The position numbers were made by a program, and so were the translations under genes. From Rossellomorea marisflavi (GTDB taxonomy: Bacteria > Bacillota > Bacilli > Bacillales > Bacillaceae_B): 64,000 bases of DNA. This document shows, in pieces, positions 1 through 8,656 of the stretch. Position 1 is the first letter of the stretch. Each line of letters begins with the position of its first letter. The stretch lies in contig CP033051.1 in NCBI GenBank assembly GCA_003667865.1, positions 1,881,501-1,945,500 on the forward strand, read 5' to 3'. The notes beneath the pieces were generated by a model, which was given only the letters and a program-made list of their open reading frames with translations, was not told where the DNA came from and did no database searches.

Positions 1-1455
1 ATCTATGATTCTAACGATATTACCTTAGATGGAGAGGCGAATCTATCGTTCTCAGAAGATGTGGAAAAACGATTTGAAGCATACGCCTGGCAGGTGATTC
101 GTGTTGAGGAAGAGAATAATCTCGATGCCCTTCAAGCAGCCATAGAAAAAGGAAAGCAGGATTCTACAAGACCAACGCTTATTGAAGTGAAGACCACATT
201 AGGATTCGGAAGTCCGAATAAGGGTGGTAAAGGTGGAAAACAAGGGACACATGGTGCACCACTTGGAGCTGAAGAGGTAAAGCTTACAAAAGAATACTAC
301 GGTTGGCCACAAGAAGAATTCTATGTTCCTGAAGAAGTAAAAGAGTACTATGAGCAAGTGAAAAATAAAGGAATAGCAGAGAACCGATTATGGGAACAAT
401 TATTTGATCAGTATAAACAAGAATATCCAGAGCTAGCCTTGCAGTTAGAAATGGTGATAAAAGGAGAGCTTCCGACTGATTGGGATGGTGACATTCCAGA
501 ATATGAGCTTGGGTCATCCATTTCGACACGAGTGGCATCAGGGCACGTGTTAAATGCGCTAGCGAAAAAGGTTCCGAATGTAATTGGTGGTTCAGCAGAT
601 TTAGAATCGTCTACGATGACACATTTAGAAGGATTCGGAACGTTCTCTGCAGAACAGTATGAAGGAAGAAATGTGTATTTTGGTGTTCGTGAATTTGCTA
701 TGGCAGGAATCTCTAATGGGATGTCCTTACACGGTGGAGTAAGACCGTTTGCTTCTACATTCTTTGTATTCTCAGACTATCTGCGTCCAGCAATCCGTTT
801 ATCCGCTTTAATGAATCTACCCGTTACATATGTCTTTACTCATGACAGTATTTTTGTAGGAGAAGATGGACCAACTCATGAACCAATTGAACAACTGGCT
901 GCACTTAGAAGTATTCCGAATCTGACAGTCCTTCGTCCTGCTGACGCCAATGAAACGGCTGCTGCTTGGAAGTATGCAATGGAAAATCAAGAAGGACCCG
1001 TAGCGTTGGTGTTAACAAGACAAAATCTAACGGTCCAAATTGATGCAAAAAAGGCAGAAGATAACGTAAGAAAGGGTGCTTATATTCTATTTGAAGAAGA
1101 GGGCACACCGGAGGTTCAGCTATTGGCAACAGGATCAGAAGTAGACTTGGCGATTAAGGTAAGCGAAGAACTTAACAAGGATGGAATCCATACACGTGTT
1201 GTTAGCATGCCAGCTTGGGAATTATTTGATAAGCAGTCAAGAGACTACCAGGATGCTATTCTTCACAAGGACATTTCATTACATGTTGCGATTGAATTGG
1301 GATCCCCTCAAGGATGGGCACAGTATATAGGAAGAGATGGGCTGATGATTGGAATAAATACCTTTGGTGCATCTGCTCCTGGAGCAAAAATTGCAGAGGA
1401 GTATGGATTTACTGTTGATACAATCGTAAGCAAGATTAAAGCGCGTTTACAATAA
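1..1455 (+). CDS. tkt: Transketolase, C-terminal part (5' end outside window)
   Basis: Transketolase moves two-carbon ketol units between sugar phosphates in the non-oxidative pentose phosphate pathway, using thiamine diphosphate. The reading frame is already open at base 1, so 484 residues of the usual 660-670 are visible and the N-terminal thiamine-diphosphate region is largely missing. Visible family signatures include GSPNKGGKGGKQGTHGAPLG, the pyrimidine-binding region GGSADLESSTMT followed by FGVREFAMAGISNGM, and THDSIFVGEDGPTHEPIEQ. The C-terminal domain is complete and ends normally. It lies 74 bp ahead of an SGNH esterase and other carbohydrate genes on the same strand, so it may be a second, catabolic transketolase rather than the housekeeping copy; that is inference. 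Confidence 0.95.
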   Translation: MYDSNDITLDGEANLSFSEDVEKRFEAYAWQVIRVEEENNLDALQAAIEKGKQDSTRPTLIEVKTTLGFGSPNKGGKGGKQGTHGAPLGAEEVKLTKEYYGWPQEEFYVPEEVKEYYEQVKNKGIAENRLWEQLFDQYKQEYPELALQLEMVIKGELPTDWDGDIPEYELGSSISTRVASGHVLNALAKKVPNVIGGSADLESSTMTHLEGFGTFSAEQYEGRNVYFGVREFAMAGISNGMSLHGGVRPFASTFFVFSDYLRPAIRLSALMNLPVTYVFTHDSIFVGEDGPTHEPIEQLAALRSIPNLTVLRPADANETAAAWKYAMENQEGPVALVLTRQNLTVQIDAKKAEDNVRKGAYILFEEEGTPEVQLLATGSEVDLAIKVSEELNKDGIHTRVVSMPAWELFDKQSRDYQDAILHKDISLHVAIELGSPQGWAQYIGRDGLMIGINTFGASAPGAKIAEEYGFTVDTIVSKIKARLQ

Positions 1456-1464
1456 GTTTTACAG

Positions 1465-1499
1465 CGAGAAAGAGAGCAGAAGGTGTGTTCTCTTTCTCG
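1465..1499 (+). other. Intercistronic stem-loop after transketolase
   Basis: An 11-bp perfect stem (CGAGAAAGAGA with TCTCTTTCTCG) follows the transketolase stop. It is not followed by a U-tract, so it looks more like an mRNA-stabilising or processing hairpin than an intrinsic terminator. Transcription could continue into the esterase gene. Confidence 0.5.
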
Positions 1500-1529
1500 G
1501 TACGAAAAAAGTAAGCGGGAGGCAAGCCA

Positions 1530-2186
1530 ATGGAACTATCAAAAGGGCAGAAGCTACTGTTTATAGGGGATTCTGTTACAGATTGTGAACGTGCGATGCC
1601 TGAGGGTGAAGGGTTGTTTGGAGCTGTTGGGAAAGGCTATGTTTCTTTTGTAGATGGCCTACTACAAGCTGTCTACCCTGAGCTTGGGATCCGGGTTGTG
1701 AATAAAGGGATTAGTGGCAATACTGTCCGTGATCTAAAGAATCGTTGGCAGGAGGATGTGCTAGATCAGAAACCGGACTGGCTAGCGATCATGATTGGAA
1801 TTAATGATGTATGGCGTCAATTTGATACTCCGTTTATAAAAGAAGGGCATGTATATATTGATGAATATGAGGAAACGCTGCGACAGCTTGTCTTACAAAC
1901 AAAACCTTCAGTGAAAGAGCTTGTCTTGATGACGCCTTTCTATTTGGAAACCAATGAAAAGGATGCGATGCGTCAAAAAATGGATCAATATGGAGCTGTT
2001 GTGAAAACCATCGCGGAAGAAATGAGCTGTCGCTGGATAGACACACAAGCTGCTTTTACTAAAGTGTTACACTATCTTTATCCTGCAACAATTGCATGGG
2101 ATCGTGTTCATCCATCAACAGCAGGACATATGGTCTTAGCAAAAGCCTTTCTTCGTGAAATCGGTTTTAAATGGGATACACATTGA
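1530..2186 (+). CDS. SGNH/GDSL-family esterase
   Basis: A 218-residue SGNH hydrolase, probably a carbohydrate O-deacetylase. Block I is LLFIGDSVTD with the nucleophile Ser near residue 15, block III is IGIND, and block V is WDRVHPSTAGH, which supplies the catalytic Asp and His. There is no signal peptide, so it should act in the cytoplasm on imported substrate. The length fits the rhamnogalacturonan/xylan acetylesterase-like SGNH group. A GGGAGG ribosome site precedes the ATG. It is followed by galM-, AKR- and deacetylase-like genes on the same strand, so removal of acetyl groups from imported oligosaccharides is a reasonable role. The exact substrate is unknown. Confidence 0.85.
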   Translation: MELSKGQKLLFIGDSVTDCERAMPEGEGLFGAVGKGYVSFVDGLLQAVYPELGIRVVNKGISGNTVRDLKNRWQEDVLDQKPDWLAIMIGINDVWRQFDTPFIKEGHVYIDEYEETLRQLVLQTKPSVKELVLMTPFYLETNEKDAMRQKMDQYGAVVKTIAEEMSCRWIDTQAAFTKVLHYLYPATIAWDRVHPSTAGHMVLAKAFLREIGFKWDTH

Positions 2187-2210
2187 TGTAAAGAGCAAAA
2201 GGAGGTACAT

Positions 2211-3248
2211 ATGTTGAAGGTCATGAAAGAAGTAATGGGAGAGCATGACGGCCAAGCTGTTTATTCGTTTACTATGGTGAACAATGCTGGAATGGAAGTC
2301 ACGGTTCTAAATTATGGCTGTATTATTACAAAGATTATGGTTCCAGATAAAAATGGACATGAAGAAAATGTCGTTATTGGGCATGATTCTTTAGAGGGAT
2401 ATGTTCAAGATCGAGCCTTTCTTGGAGCTGTCGTTGGCCGAGTAGGTGGAAGGATTCAAGGAGGAGCATTCGAACTAGATGGGCGGCGGTACACACTTGC
2501 TCAAAATAATGGCTCCAATCATTTACATGGCGGAATAAAAGGTTTTAACAAGGTTGTTTGGAACGCAGAGGAAGTTGAAAATGGTGTACAGTTTACCTAT
2601 TTGAGCCGTGATGGCGAAGAAGGATATCCAGGAAACCTGCACGTTCAGGTTACCTATACCTTGGATGAAGAAAATCAACTTAGAATACAATATGAAGCAG
2701 AAACTGATAAGAAGACCATTCTTACGTTAACCAATCACTCTTATTTTAATTTAAGTGGCAATTTGAAAGCAGATATTTTACAGCATAGCCTTCAACTCAA
2801 AAGTGACCAGTTTTTGGAGCTGAACGAGGAGTTCATTCCAACAGGAACACGTCTTAATGTGGAACATACTCCGTTTGATTTTAGAGAAGGTAGTAGAATT
2901 GAAGCAGGAACTGTTTCAAAGCATCCACAAAATGTGCTGGTTGGTCATGGCTATGATCATCCGTTCTTATTAAATGAACATCATAATGAAGAAATCATGT
3001 TACGAGATCCAGTGAGTGGACGAAAGCTAACGGTTGAGACCGATGAAGTTGGAGTCGTTGTATATTCGGGGAACTCCTTAGGTTCAACAACAACCTTCCG
3101 TGGGACACAGGCTTGTTCTTACTTGGGGATCTGCTTAGAAACACAAGCGTTACCAGATGCTATTCACCATGATGATTTTCCATCTACTGTTTTAGACAAT
3201 GGCGAAACCTATTCGTCTACAACAGTATATCGATTTGATGTGGAGTAA
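2211..3248 (+). CDS. galM: Aldose 1-epimerase
   Basis: Mutarotase that interconverts alpha and beta anomers of aldoses such as galactose, glucose or xylose. The 345 residues match the family length. Visible motifs are NHLHGGIKGFNK and the catalytic-His segment TNHSYFNLSG, with the catalytic Glu in CLETQALPD near the C-terminus. An AAAGGAGG ribosome site lies 7-8 bp before the ATG. It sits 24 bp after the esterase and 24 bp before the aldo/keto reductase, consistent with one operon. No signal peptide is present, so it acts in the cytoplasm. Confidence 0.9.
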   Translation: MLKVMKEVMGEHDGQAVYSFTMVNNAGMEVTVLNYGCIITKIMVPDKNGHEENVVIGHDSLEGYVQDRAFLGAVVGRVGGRIQGGAFELDGRRYTLAQNNGSNHLHGGIKGFNKVVWNAEEVENGVQFTYLSRDGEEGYPGNLHVQVTYTLDEENQLRIQYEAETDKKTILTLTNHSYFNLSGNLKADILQHSLQLKSDQFLELNEEFIPTGTRLNVEHTPFDFREGSRIEAGTVSKHPQNVLVGHGYDHPFLLNEHHNEEIMLRDPVSGRKLTVETDEVGVVVYSGNSLGSTTTFRGTQACSYLGICLETQALPDAIHHDDFPSTVLDNGETYSSTTVYRFDVE

Positions 3249-3272
3249 AAAAAACGAAAAGGAGTTTTTAAT

Positions 3273-4256
3273 ATGAACTATCGTGCTTTAGGAAAAACAG
3301 GAATGAACATTAGTGAGGTCAGTTTTGGTACATGGGCTATTGGTGGCGCATGGGGAACAACAAATGATGAGGAAGCGCTGAAATCACTAGAATTCGCAAT
3401 CAATCAAGGTGTTAATTTCTTTGATACTGCAGACGTATATGGAGACGGTCATAGTGAGGAACTACTAGCAAAAGCAACAAAGGGGAAGGAAGATCAGATT
3501 CATATCGCAACAAAGTTTTGCCGAAAAGGAGATATATTTGACCCGAATAATTATAGTTATGAAACGGTAAAAGCATACTGTGAGGATAGCTTGCGTCGAT
3601 TAAACCGAGAGGCGATTGACCTTTATCAAGTTCATTGTCCAGCAACTGAGATTATTAAGGATGGACAGGTATTTGATGTACTCGATCGTCTGAAGCAGGA
3701 AGGGAAAATCCGTCACTATGGTGTAAGTGTGGAAACGGTTGAAGAAGGGCTGATGAGCTTAGAATATCCTGGTGTGGAAAGCCTTCAAGTCATCTTTAAC
3801 ATGTTCAGACAGAAGCCTTTGCAGGAACTATTCCCAATAGCAAAGGAGAAAGAGGTGGGACTGTTAATTCGTTTACCTCTTGCTAGTGGATTATTAACAG
3901 GCAAATTTACTCCAGAGCATACGTTTGAAGAGGATGATCACCGTCGTTTTAATGAAAATGGTGAGGCATTCAATGTTGGTGAAACCTTTGCAGGTCTTGG
4001 ATTCCAAAAAGGGGTTGAGCTAGCAAACGAGCTTAAGTGGATTGCAGACGGGCGTGATTCAATGGCAAGTGCTGCACTGCGTTGGATTATTGATCAGGAT
4101 GAGATTACTAGTGTTATTCCAGGATTCAAAAATAGTAGACAGGTTAAGGATAATCTGTCGGCATTACAAACAAAACCATTCTCTCATGATGAAAAACAAA
4201 AAATTCAAAGCTTTTATGAGGAAAAGGTAAAAAGCTTTATTAGAGGTCCTTATTAA
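3273..4256 (+). CDS. Aldo/keto reductase
   Basis: NAD(P)H-dependent oxidoreductase of the aldo/keto reductase superfamily, 327 residues with a TIM-barrel pattern. The catalytic tetrad is recognisable: Asp and Tyr in FFDTADVYG, Lys in IATKF, and His in LYQVHCP. The C-terminal SVIPGFKNSRQVKDN matches the cofactor-binding end. AAGGAG precedes the ATG. Its place between aldose epimerase and polysaccharide deacetylase suggests reduction or oxidation of a sugar or sugar-derived aldehyde; the substrate cannot be read from sequence. Confidence 0.88.
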   Translation: MNYRALGKTGMNISEVSFGTWAIGGAWGTTNDEEALKSLEFAINQGVNFFDTADVYGDGHSEELLAKATKGKEDQIHIATKFCRKGDIFDPNNYSYETVKAYCEDSLRRLNREAIDLYQVHCPATEIIKDGQVFDVLDRLKQEGKIRHYGVSVETVEEGLMSLEYPGVESLQVIFNMFRQKPLQELFPIAKEKEVGLLIRLPLASGLLTGKFTPEHTFEEDDHRRFNENGEAFNVGETFAGLGFQKGVELANELKWIADGRDSMASAALRWIIDQDEITSVIPGFKNSRQVKDNLSALQTKPFSHDEKQKIQSFYEEKVKSFIRGPY

Positions 4257-4294
4257 TTCTGTTTTCGACATGCAAAGAGAAATGAGGAATACAG

Positions 4295-4918
4295 ATGGAA
4301 AATCTGATTATAGAGGACATTTCAACATCATCAAAGGTGATTGCCATCACCTTTGATGATGGACCCAATCCGATTTATACCCAACAGGTTCTGGAGATTT
4401 TCGAGAACATTGGTGGGAAAGCAACCTTTTATATGATTGGGGAACAAATGGAGAAGTATACTGATGTTGTAAGGAAAGTGGCAGAGCATGGCCATGAAGT
4501 TGGCAATCATACCTATACGCACCCCTATTTATCACAATTGTCTCCAGAAGCATGTATGCAAGAAGTGAACAAAAATGAGGTGCTCGCAGAAAGCCTAATT
4601 GGACATAAGCCGAAAACCTTCCGCCCCCCTTATCTAGACTACAATGATGACACCTTCTCGATTCTTAAGAAGAACGGATATCCAATGATCGGTGCAAAGA
4701 ATATGGATGCACGGGACTGGGAACAGCCAGGTGTGGACTTTATCGTTGAAAAGTCAAGACAGCATAGTAAAGAAGGTAGTATTCTGCTCTTTCACGACGG
4801 CTGCGGAGACCGATCTCAAACGATTGAGGCAGTTCGAATTTTGGTTCATGAACTATCTTCAAAGGGCTTTCACTTCGTTACCGTTAGTGAGCTACTAGCC
4901 TTGACTGAGAAAGAATAA
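4295..4918 (+). CDS. Polysaccharide deacetylase (NodB homology domain)
   Basis: A 207-residue carbohydrate esterase family 4 enzyme that removes N- or O-acetyl groups from chitin-, xylan- or peptidoglycan-type oligosaccharides with a metal-dependent active site. All five NodB motifs are visible: ITFDDGPNP, GHEVGNHTYTHPYL (metal-binding His pair), FRPPYLDYND, a DARDW segment and LLFHDG. No signal peptide or membrane anchor is present, unusual for cell-wall deacetylases, so a cytoplasmic role on imported oligosaccharides fits the neighbours. It is the last gene of the plus-strand group; a hairpin follows 40 bp downstream. Confidence 0.88.
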   Translation: MENLIIEDISTSSKVIAITFDDGPNPIYTQQVLEIFENIGGKATFYMIGEQMEKYTDVVRKVAEHGHEVGNHTYTHPYLSQLSPEACMQEVNKNEVLAESLIGHKPKTFRPPYLDYNDDTFSILKKNGYPMIGAKNMDARDWEQPGVDFIVEKSRQHSKEGSILLFHDGCGDRSQTIEAVRILVHELSSKGFHFVTVSELLALTEKE

Positions 4919-4958
4919 ATTGAATACTTCCTAGTATTTTATGACCTCATGAAATAAG

Positions 4959-4992
4959 AAAGGAAGCCCCCTATGTTGTAGGAGCTTCCTTT
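4959..4992. terminator. Hairpin between convergent deacetylase and yesL-like genes
   Basis: AAAGGAAGC pairs with GCTTCCTTT around a 16-nt loop. It overlaps the last codons of the minus-strand gene. The arms end in short T-rich runs on both sides, so it may stop transcription from both directions. Confidence 0.6.
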
Positions 4993-5600
4993 GTTTTGCG
5001 GTCGATTTTTTGAAAGGCAAGGTAGCATGCACTCATCATAATGGCTGCAGTAAGACTACCTCCAAAGAATACATAGAGAGCAGGCAATGCCGACATGACG
5101 AAAAGTGTTGTTCCAATTCCAATAAGCATGACAATATTTGAAATTGGGTTTACGAGCATGATCAAGAAGGCATTTTTAATCATCTGAGAAAAAGGCACAT
5201 CATAATGAACGTAAACGGGCACAAGGTACATTGCAGTAAAGACGATTGTAAAAATAAACAGGTAAAGTGGGATATGTGTAATCTGTAAAATCTGACCAGA
5301 ATCTAGTCCCATATAATATAAGTCTAGAAAAATCACTCCTGCCACAAATACAAAGATAATCGTAAGTCGATTACTTTTCAGAAATTCTTTTTTATACGTA
5401 GTCCAGAAGGTCTGAAAAACAGGCACGTCATGTTCTCCCATAATCCATTTCCGGATAAGTGTGAACATAGCTACTGTGGCAGGACTAAATCCTAGTACCA
5501 CAAGCCCTAAAAGAGAAAAGCCAATCCATAATATATTCACATATGCAAATTTGGAAATCCATTCGGTAAGGGTGAAAAGCCCCCTCATCGTCTTATTCAT
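4971..5600 (-). CDS. YesL-like membrane protein (DUF624)
   Basis: A 209-residue integral membrane protein with about five hydrophobic segments. It matches the YesL/DUF624 family by length and by the typical N-terminal pattern (short polar start, LTEWISKFAYVNILWIGFSLLGLVVLGFSPATVAMFTLIRKW). Members of this family often sit beside YesM/YesN-type two-component systems and oligosaccharide ABC importers, as here; the molecular role is unknown. It is transcribed away from the sensor kinase gene, so the 420-bp gap between them should hold divergent promoters as well as a GC-rich repeat. Confidence 0.75.
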   Translation of the reverse strand: MNKTMRGLFTLTEWISKFAYVNILWIGFSLLGLVVLGFSPATVAMFTLIRKWIMGEHDVPVFQTFWTTYKKEFLKSNRLTIIFVFVAGVIFLDLYYMGLDSGQILQITHIPLYLFIFTIVFTAMYLVPVYVHYDVPFSQMIKNAFLIMLVNPISNIVMLIGIGTTLFVMSALPALYVFFGGSLTAAIMMSACYLAFQKIDRKTKEAPTT

Positions 5601-5797
5601 AGAAACGTCCCCTTTGTTGTGGCGATCATTGTATCCCCATTATAGACGATTGCTAGAGTCGTGCACATGAAAAACGTTTAAAAGTTTTTACCAAATATGA
5701 ATGATTGAAATAATAATAACGTTTCCAAAAGATACTTTAGGCTGTTTTCGCAAAGATTGTTGTTTATGAATGCTTAGTATAAATTTATAGTGAAATG

Positions 5798-5968
5798 CAG
5801 CGGAAGACACTTGACTCCTACGGGAATAGAGGAAAGGTCGAGACCCCGCAGGCGAAGCCGAGGAGGCTCGACTTCCTCCCCGTGGAAAGCAAGTGTCTGG
5901 AGCGCAATGGAACGACCATGTTACTAGCAAAAACAAGTTAAAAAAGCAACAAAGTATACGAAAACAGC
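5798..5968. repeat. GC-rich palindromic intergenic repeat, copy 1, with 3' extension
   Basis: A structured element in an otherwise gene-free 419-bp gap. Its outer arms AGACACTTG and CAAGTGTCT pair, with a GC-rich inner part containing GACTCC, GACCCCGC, GAGGAGGCTCG and CGTGGAAAGC. The same design recurs at 15538-15660. This type of hairpin repeat is common between Bacillaceae genes. The stretch to 5968 (GGAACGACCATG...AAAGTATACGAAAACAG) is shared with the truncated copy at 46760-46836, so the element is longer than the hairpin. Accidental open frames across it are not genes. Confidence 0.75.
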
Positions 5969-6019
5969 GATACTTTATAATAGAGTTCAGACTATTTTAC
6001 TAGAAAAGGACGAGGCTGG

Positions 6020-7795
6020 ATGCTTACAAGATTGAAAAAATGGAACACAATGCGAAATCAAATACAGTTTGTTTTTTTAGTGGTAATGGTTATCGTGTTA
6101 TTCATTGTAAGTATTTTAACCTATCAACAAGTATCTTCATTATTGAAGAATAATGCTGAAAAGCAAATTAACCAAACAGCTGTTGAGGCTAATGGACGGT
6201 TGGAATCGTTATATAAGCAAATTAGCACGGCCTCAAAGCTTGTGATGACAAACTATAATATCCAAAGGGTGTTAACAAGAGCCTATGAAGGTCAAGACAT
6301 AACCTTTGGAGAGCGTCAGCAACTAGACGGAATTGTAAATACCATTCAAGCAAATACAGATGGCATATTTTCCTTCGAGCTTTACACAAATAATATGAAG
6401 CGCGTTATTCCATTAGATGATACGAGTCTAGTCTCTCGTCTTGAGAAAGAATGGATCATTGAAGCAGACAAAGCAAGCGGGAAGCTTGTATGGATAGGGG
6501 ATGATCCACGCAACTCTGACAATCTATTAGCTGTAAGACGTATTAATTTGATTGGGGAAAGTTATGCGAGTGGTGGGTATCTGGTAATAAGTGTTTATCG
6601 AAATTATTTGCAGTTTTCTCATCAAACAGATATGGCGAACACCAATCAGTATTCGATTTTATTAGACCGTAACCTTCAGCCGATTTTATCAAACTACGGT
6701 GATTCACTAGATCCTATTATTCAAAATGATTCGGAGACAATGATAATAGATGAGCAGGAATATATCGTTACAAAACAGACATCTAATGTAACGGGATGGA
6801 CGCTCCTGATCCTAACGCCAATTAAAGCGCTGACAAAAGGAATTGGTGTAATTAGAACAGTCATGATTCTTGCAGGATTCATTGGAATTATCATCTTTTT
6901 CATAGCATCACTGTTCCTATCTACTTTTATCACAAGACCGATTCTCAAACTAACGAAAACGATGCAGGAGGCGACTGCAGGTTCCTTTACCATGAATCCA
7001 AGTGTTACAACCGTTAACGAGATTAATGAATTAAACAGTACGTATAACCTGCTTGCTCAAGAAACCAATCATTTAATAAAGATGGTGTATGAAAGAGAGA
7101 TTACCCGTAACCGAAGCGAGTTAAAAGCTCTTCAAGCTCAAATTAATCCTCATTTTCTTTTCAATACATTAGATGCATTGAAATGGAAGCTTGATGAGAA
7201 GGACGAGGAGGATTTGGCTGAATTTGTTGTCGCGATGTCCAATCTGTTTCGCTATACGATTACAAAGCAATCAGAAGGAGACTGGGTCACAATCAAAGAG
7301 GAAATCCAACATATTGAAAATTATATGGAGATTATGAAACTACGATTTGGTGATCAGTTAGATTGGAAGCTTTATATGTCACCAGAGTCAGAAAACGTGA
7401 AAATTCCAAAGCTATTAATTCAGCCATTAGTGGAAAATGCCGTGCTTCATGGAGCAGGAAATACAATGAAGCCATGTACGATATCGGTATCAATCTATCA
7501 TACGTTAGATAAGGAATTTCTACGCATTCATGTCGAGGATGACGGGCCAGGCATTAAACCAGAAAAACTGGAGTCTATTCGCCAAGCAATTGAATCCGGA
7601 GAGATTATCTCGAGTAAAAAGGGTAGTGGAATTGCGATTTCCAATGTGAACAAACGACTAGAATTATATTTTCAAGAACGATTGAAAAGCAGGCTAACGA
7701 TTTCAAGTGAAGTCAATGTTGGAACAAAAGCCTCTTTTGTGATTCCGATAAACGGAGGTGGAGAAGATGTTGAAAAGAATTCTGATCGTGGATGA
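6020..7795 (+). CDS. YesM-like sensor histidine kinase
   Basis: A 591-residue membrane sensor kinase. A transmembrane segment at about residues 15-35 and another near 275-300 flank an extracellular sensing domain. A HAMP-like linker follows, then the His_kinase domain with the phosphoacceptor His in LQAQINPHFLFNTLDAL (about residue 378) and an HATPase with N box LVENAVLHG and G box VEDDGPGI. This is the LytS/YesM class, which in Bacillus senses oligosaccharides and controls neighbouring importers. Its stop lies 29 bp inside the response regulator gene, indicating translational coupling. The ligand is probably the sugar carried by the adjacent ABC importer. Confidence 0.9.
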   Translation: MLTRLKKWNTMRNQIQFVFLVVMVIVLFIVSILTYQQVSSLLKNNAEKQINQTAVEANGRLESLYKQISTASKLVMTNYNIQRVLTRAYEGQDITFGERQQLDGIVNTIQANTDGIFSFELYTNNMKRVIPLDDTSLVSRLEKEWIIEADKASGKLVWIGDDPRNSDNLLAVRRINLIGESYASGGYLVISVYRNYLQFSHQTDMANTNQYSILLDRNLQPILSNYGDSLDPIIQNDSETMIIDEQEYIVTKQTSNVTGWTLLILTPIKALTKGIGVIRTVMILAGFIGIIIFFIASLFLSTFITRPILKLTKTMQEATAGSFTMNPSVTTVNEINELNSTYNLLAQETNHLIKMVYEREITRNRSELKALQAQINPHFLFNTLDALKWKLDEKDEEDLAEFVVAMSNLFRYTITKQSEGDWVTIKEEIQHIENYMEIMKLRFGDQLDWKLYMSPESENVKIPKLLIQPLVENAVLHGAGNTMKPCTISVSIYHTLDKEFLRIHVEDDGPGIKPEKLESIRQAIESGEIISSKKGSGIAISNVNKRLELYFQERLKSRLTISSEVNVGTKASFVIPINGGGEDVEKNSDRG

Positions 7796-8549
7796 TGAAC
7801 CGCTGACACGGCAAGGACTGGCAAGAATCCTGGAAACATGGGCAGGTGGAAGCTACGAGATTATCACAGCATCTAATGGTGAAGAAGCATTGGTACAGTT
7901 AAAGCAACAAAGGGTTCACATCTTGATAACAGATATCCGTATGCCAGAAATTACAGGGTTGGAGCTTTTAAAGGTCGCCAAAGAACAAGAAATATACCCT
8001 GTTATTATTGTCATATCAGCTTATTCCGAGTTTCAGTATGCACAAGAAGCCCTTCGTTTAGGTGTTTCCAATTATTTAGTGAAACCAATCAGCAAAAGTG
8101 TGTTAATTGAAACGATTGAGGAAGCGGTAAAAACGTTAGAAAAACAGGAGCGGGCAGGTATTATCGAAAAAATGGTCGATGAAAAGCTTGTTCAGGCCGA
8201 TACTCAAGACCTGTCAAATCGAAGTCCAATTAGGGAAGCAATGGAATATATTCAACAGAACGTAAAATCCGAGCTTACCTTAAGAGAAGTAGCAGAGCAC
8301 GTTCATTTAAATCCAAGCTATTTAAGTGTACTTTTTAAAGAACAAGTCAAGGTTACCTTTAGTGAATATGTAACAAGAAGAAGAATTCAGCGAGCAAAAG
8401 AATTATTGATGACCACAGATCTTCCGGTAAGTGAAATTGCTGAAGAGTCTGGATATCGAACGTCTAAATATTTTATTAAAATCTTTAAGGAACTTGAAGG
8501 GAAAACACCAAGTGCATACCGTAAAATCAATAATGAAAGGGCTTTCTAA
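7767..8549 (+). CDS. YesN-like response regulator, AraC type
   Basis: A 260-residue two-component regulator. The receiver domain has DDEP near the N-terminus, the phosphoacceptor Asp in LITDIRMPE and Lys in NYLVKPIS. The C-terminal AraC-type double helix-turn-helix includes YLSVLFKEQVKVTFSEYVTRRRIQRAKELL and IAEESGYRTSKYFIKIFKELEGKTPSAYR. The ATG at 7767 is preferred over an in-frame GTG at 7758 because GGAGGTG at 7754-7760 is correctly spaced for the ATG and overlaps the GTG. The kinase gene overlaps it by 29 bp. It should activate the downstream importer genes. Confidence 0.9.
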   Translation: MLKRILIVDDEPLTRQGLARILETWAGGSYEIITASNGEEALVQLKQQRVHILITDIRMPEITGLELLKVAKEQEIYPVIIVISAYSEFQYAQEALRLGVSNYLVKPISKSVLIETIEEAVKTLEKQERAGIIEKMVDEKLVQADTQDLSNRSPIREAMEYIQQNVKSELTLREVAEHVHLNPSYLSVLFKEQVKVTFSEYVTRRRIQRAKELLMTTDLPVSEIAEESGYRTSKYFIKIFKELEGKTPSAYRKINNERAF

Positions 8550-8604
8550 AAATAGTAGTATTTTTCCTAATCGTTGTGACCTATATTCAGAAATGTCAGA
8601 ATGC

Positions 8605-8620
8605 TACACTTAGAAGTGTA
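8605..8620. promoter_or_regulatory. Perfect inverted repeat upstream of binding-protein gene
   Basis: TACACTT-AG-AAGTGTA, 7-bp arms with a 2-bp centre, lies 37 bp before the TTG start of the solute-binding protein gene. It could be an operator for a local repressor or a small RNA stem. AraC-type regulators normally use direct repeats, so it is probably not the YesN-like site. Confidence 0.35.
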
Positions 8621-8656
8621 AAGAAATACATGATAAAGAACAAAGGGGGAAATACA

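Noticed and set aside
5722..5735. Possible catabolite response element (TGGAAACGTTATTA on the minus strand)
   Set aside because: It resembles a cre site but lacks the conserved final CA and symmetry; too weak to claim.
5688..5936. Minus-strand open frame across the GC-rich repeat
   Set aside because: The frame is created by the hairpin repeat; it has no ribosome site, and the same accident occurs at the other copy.
8576..8656. Extended N-terminus for the sugar-binding lipoprotein (ATG at 8576)
   Set aside because: It would put 27 polar residues before a perfect lipoprotein signal peptide and would read through the inverted repeat; TTG at 8657 has the proper ribosome site.
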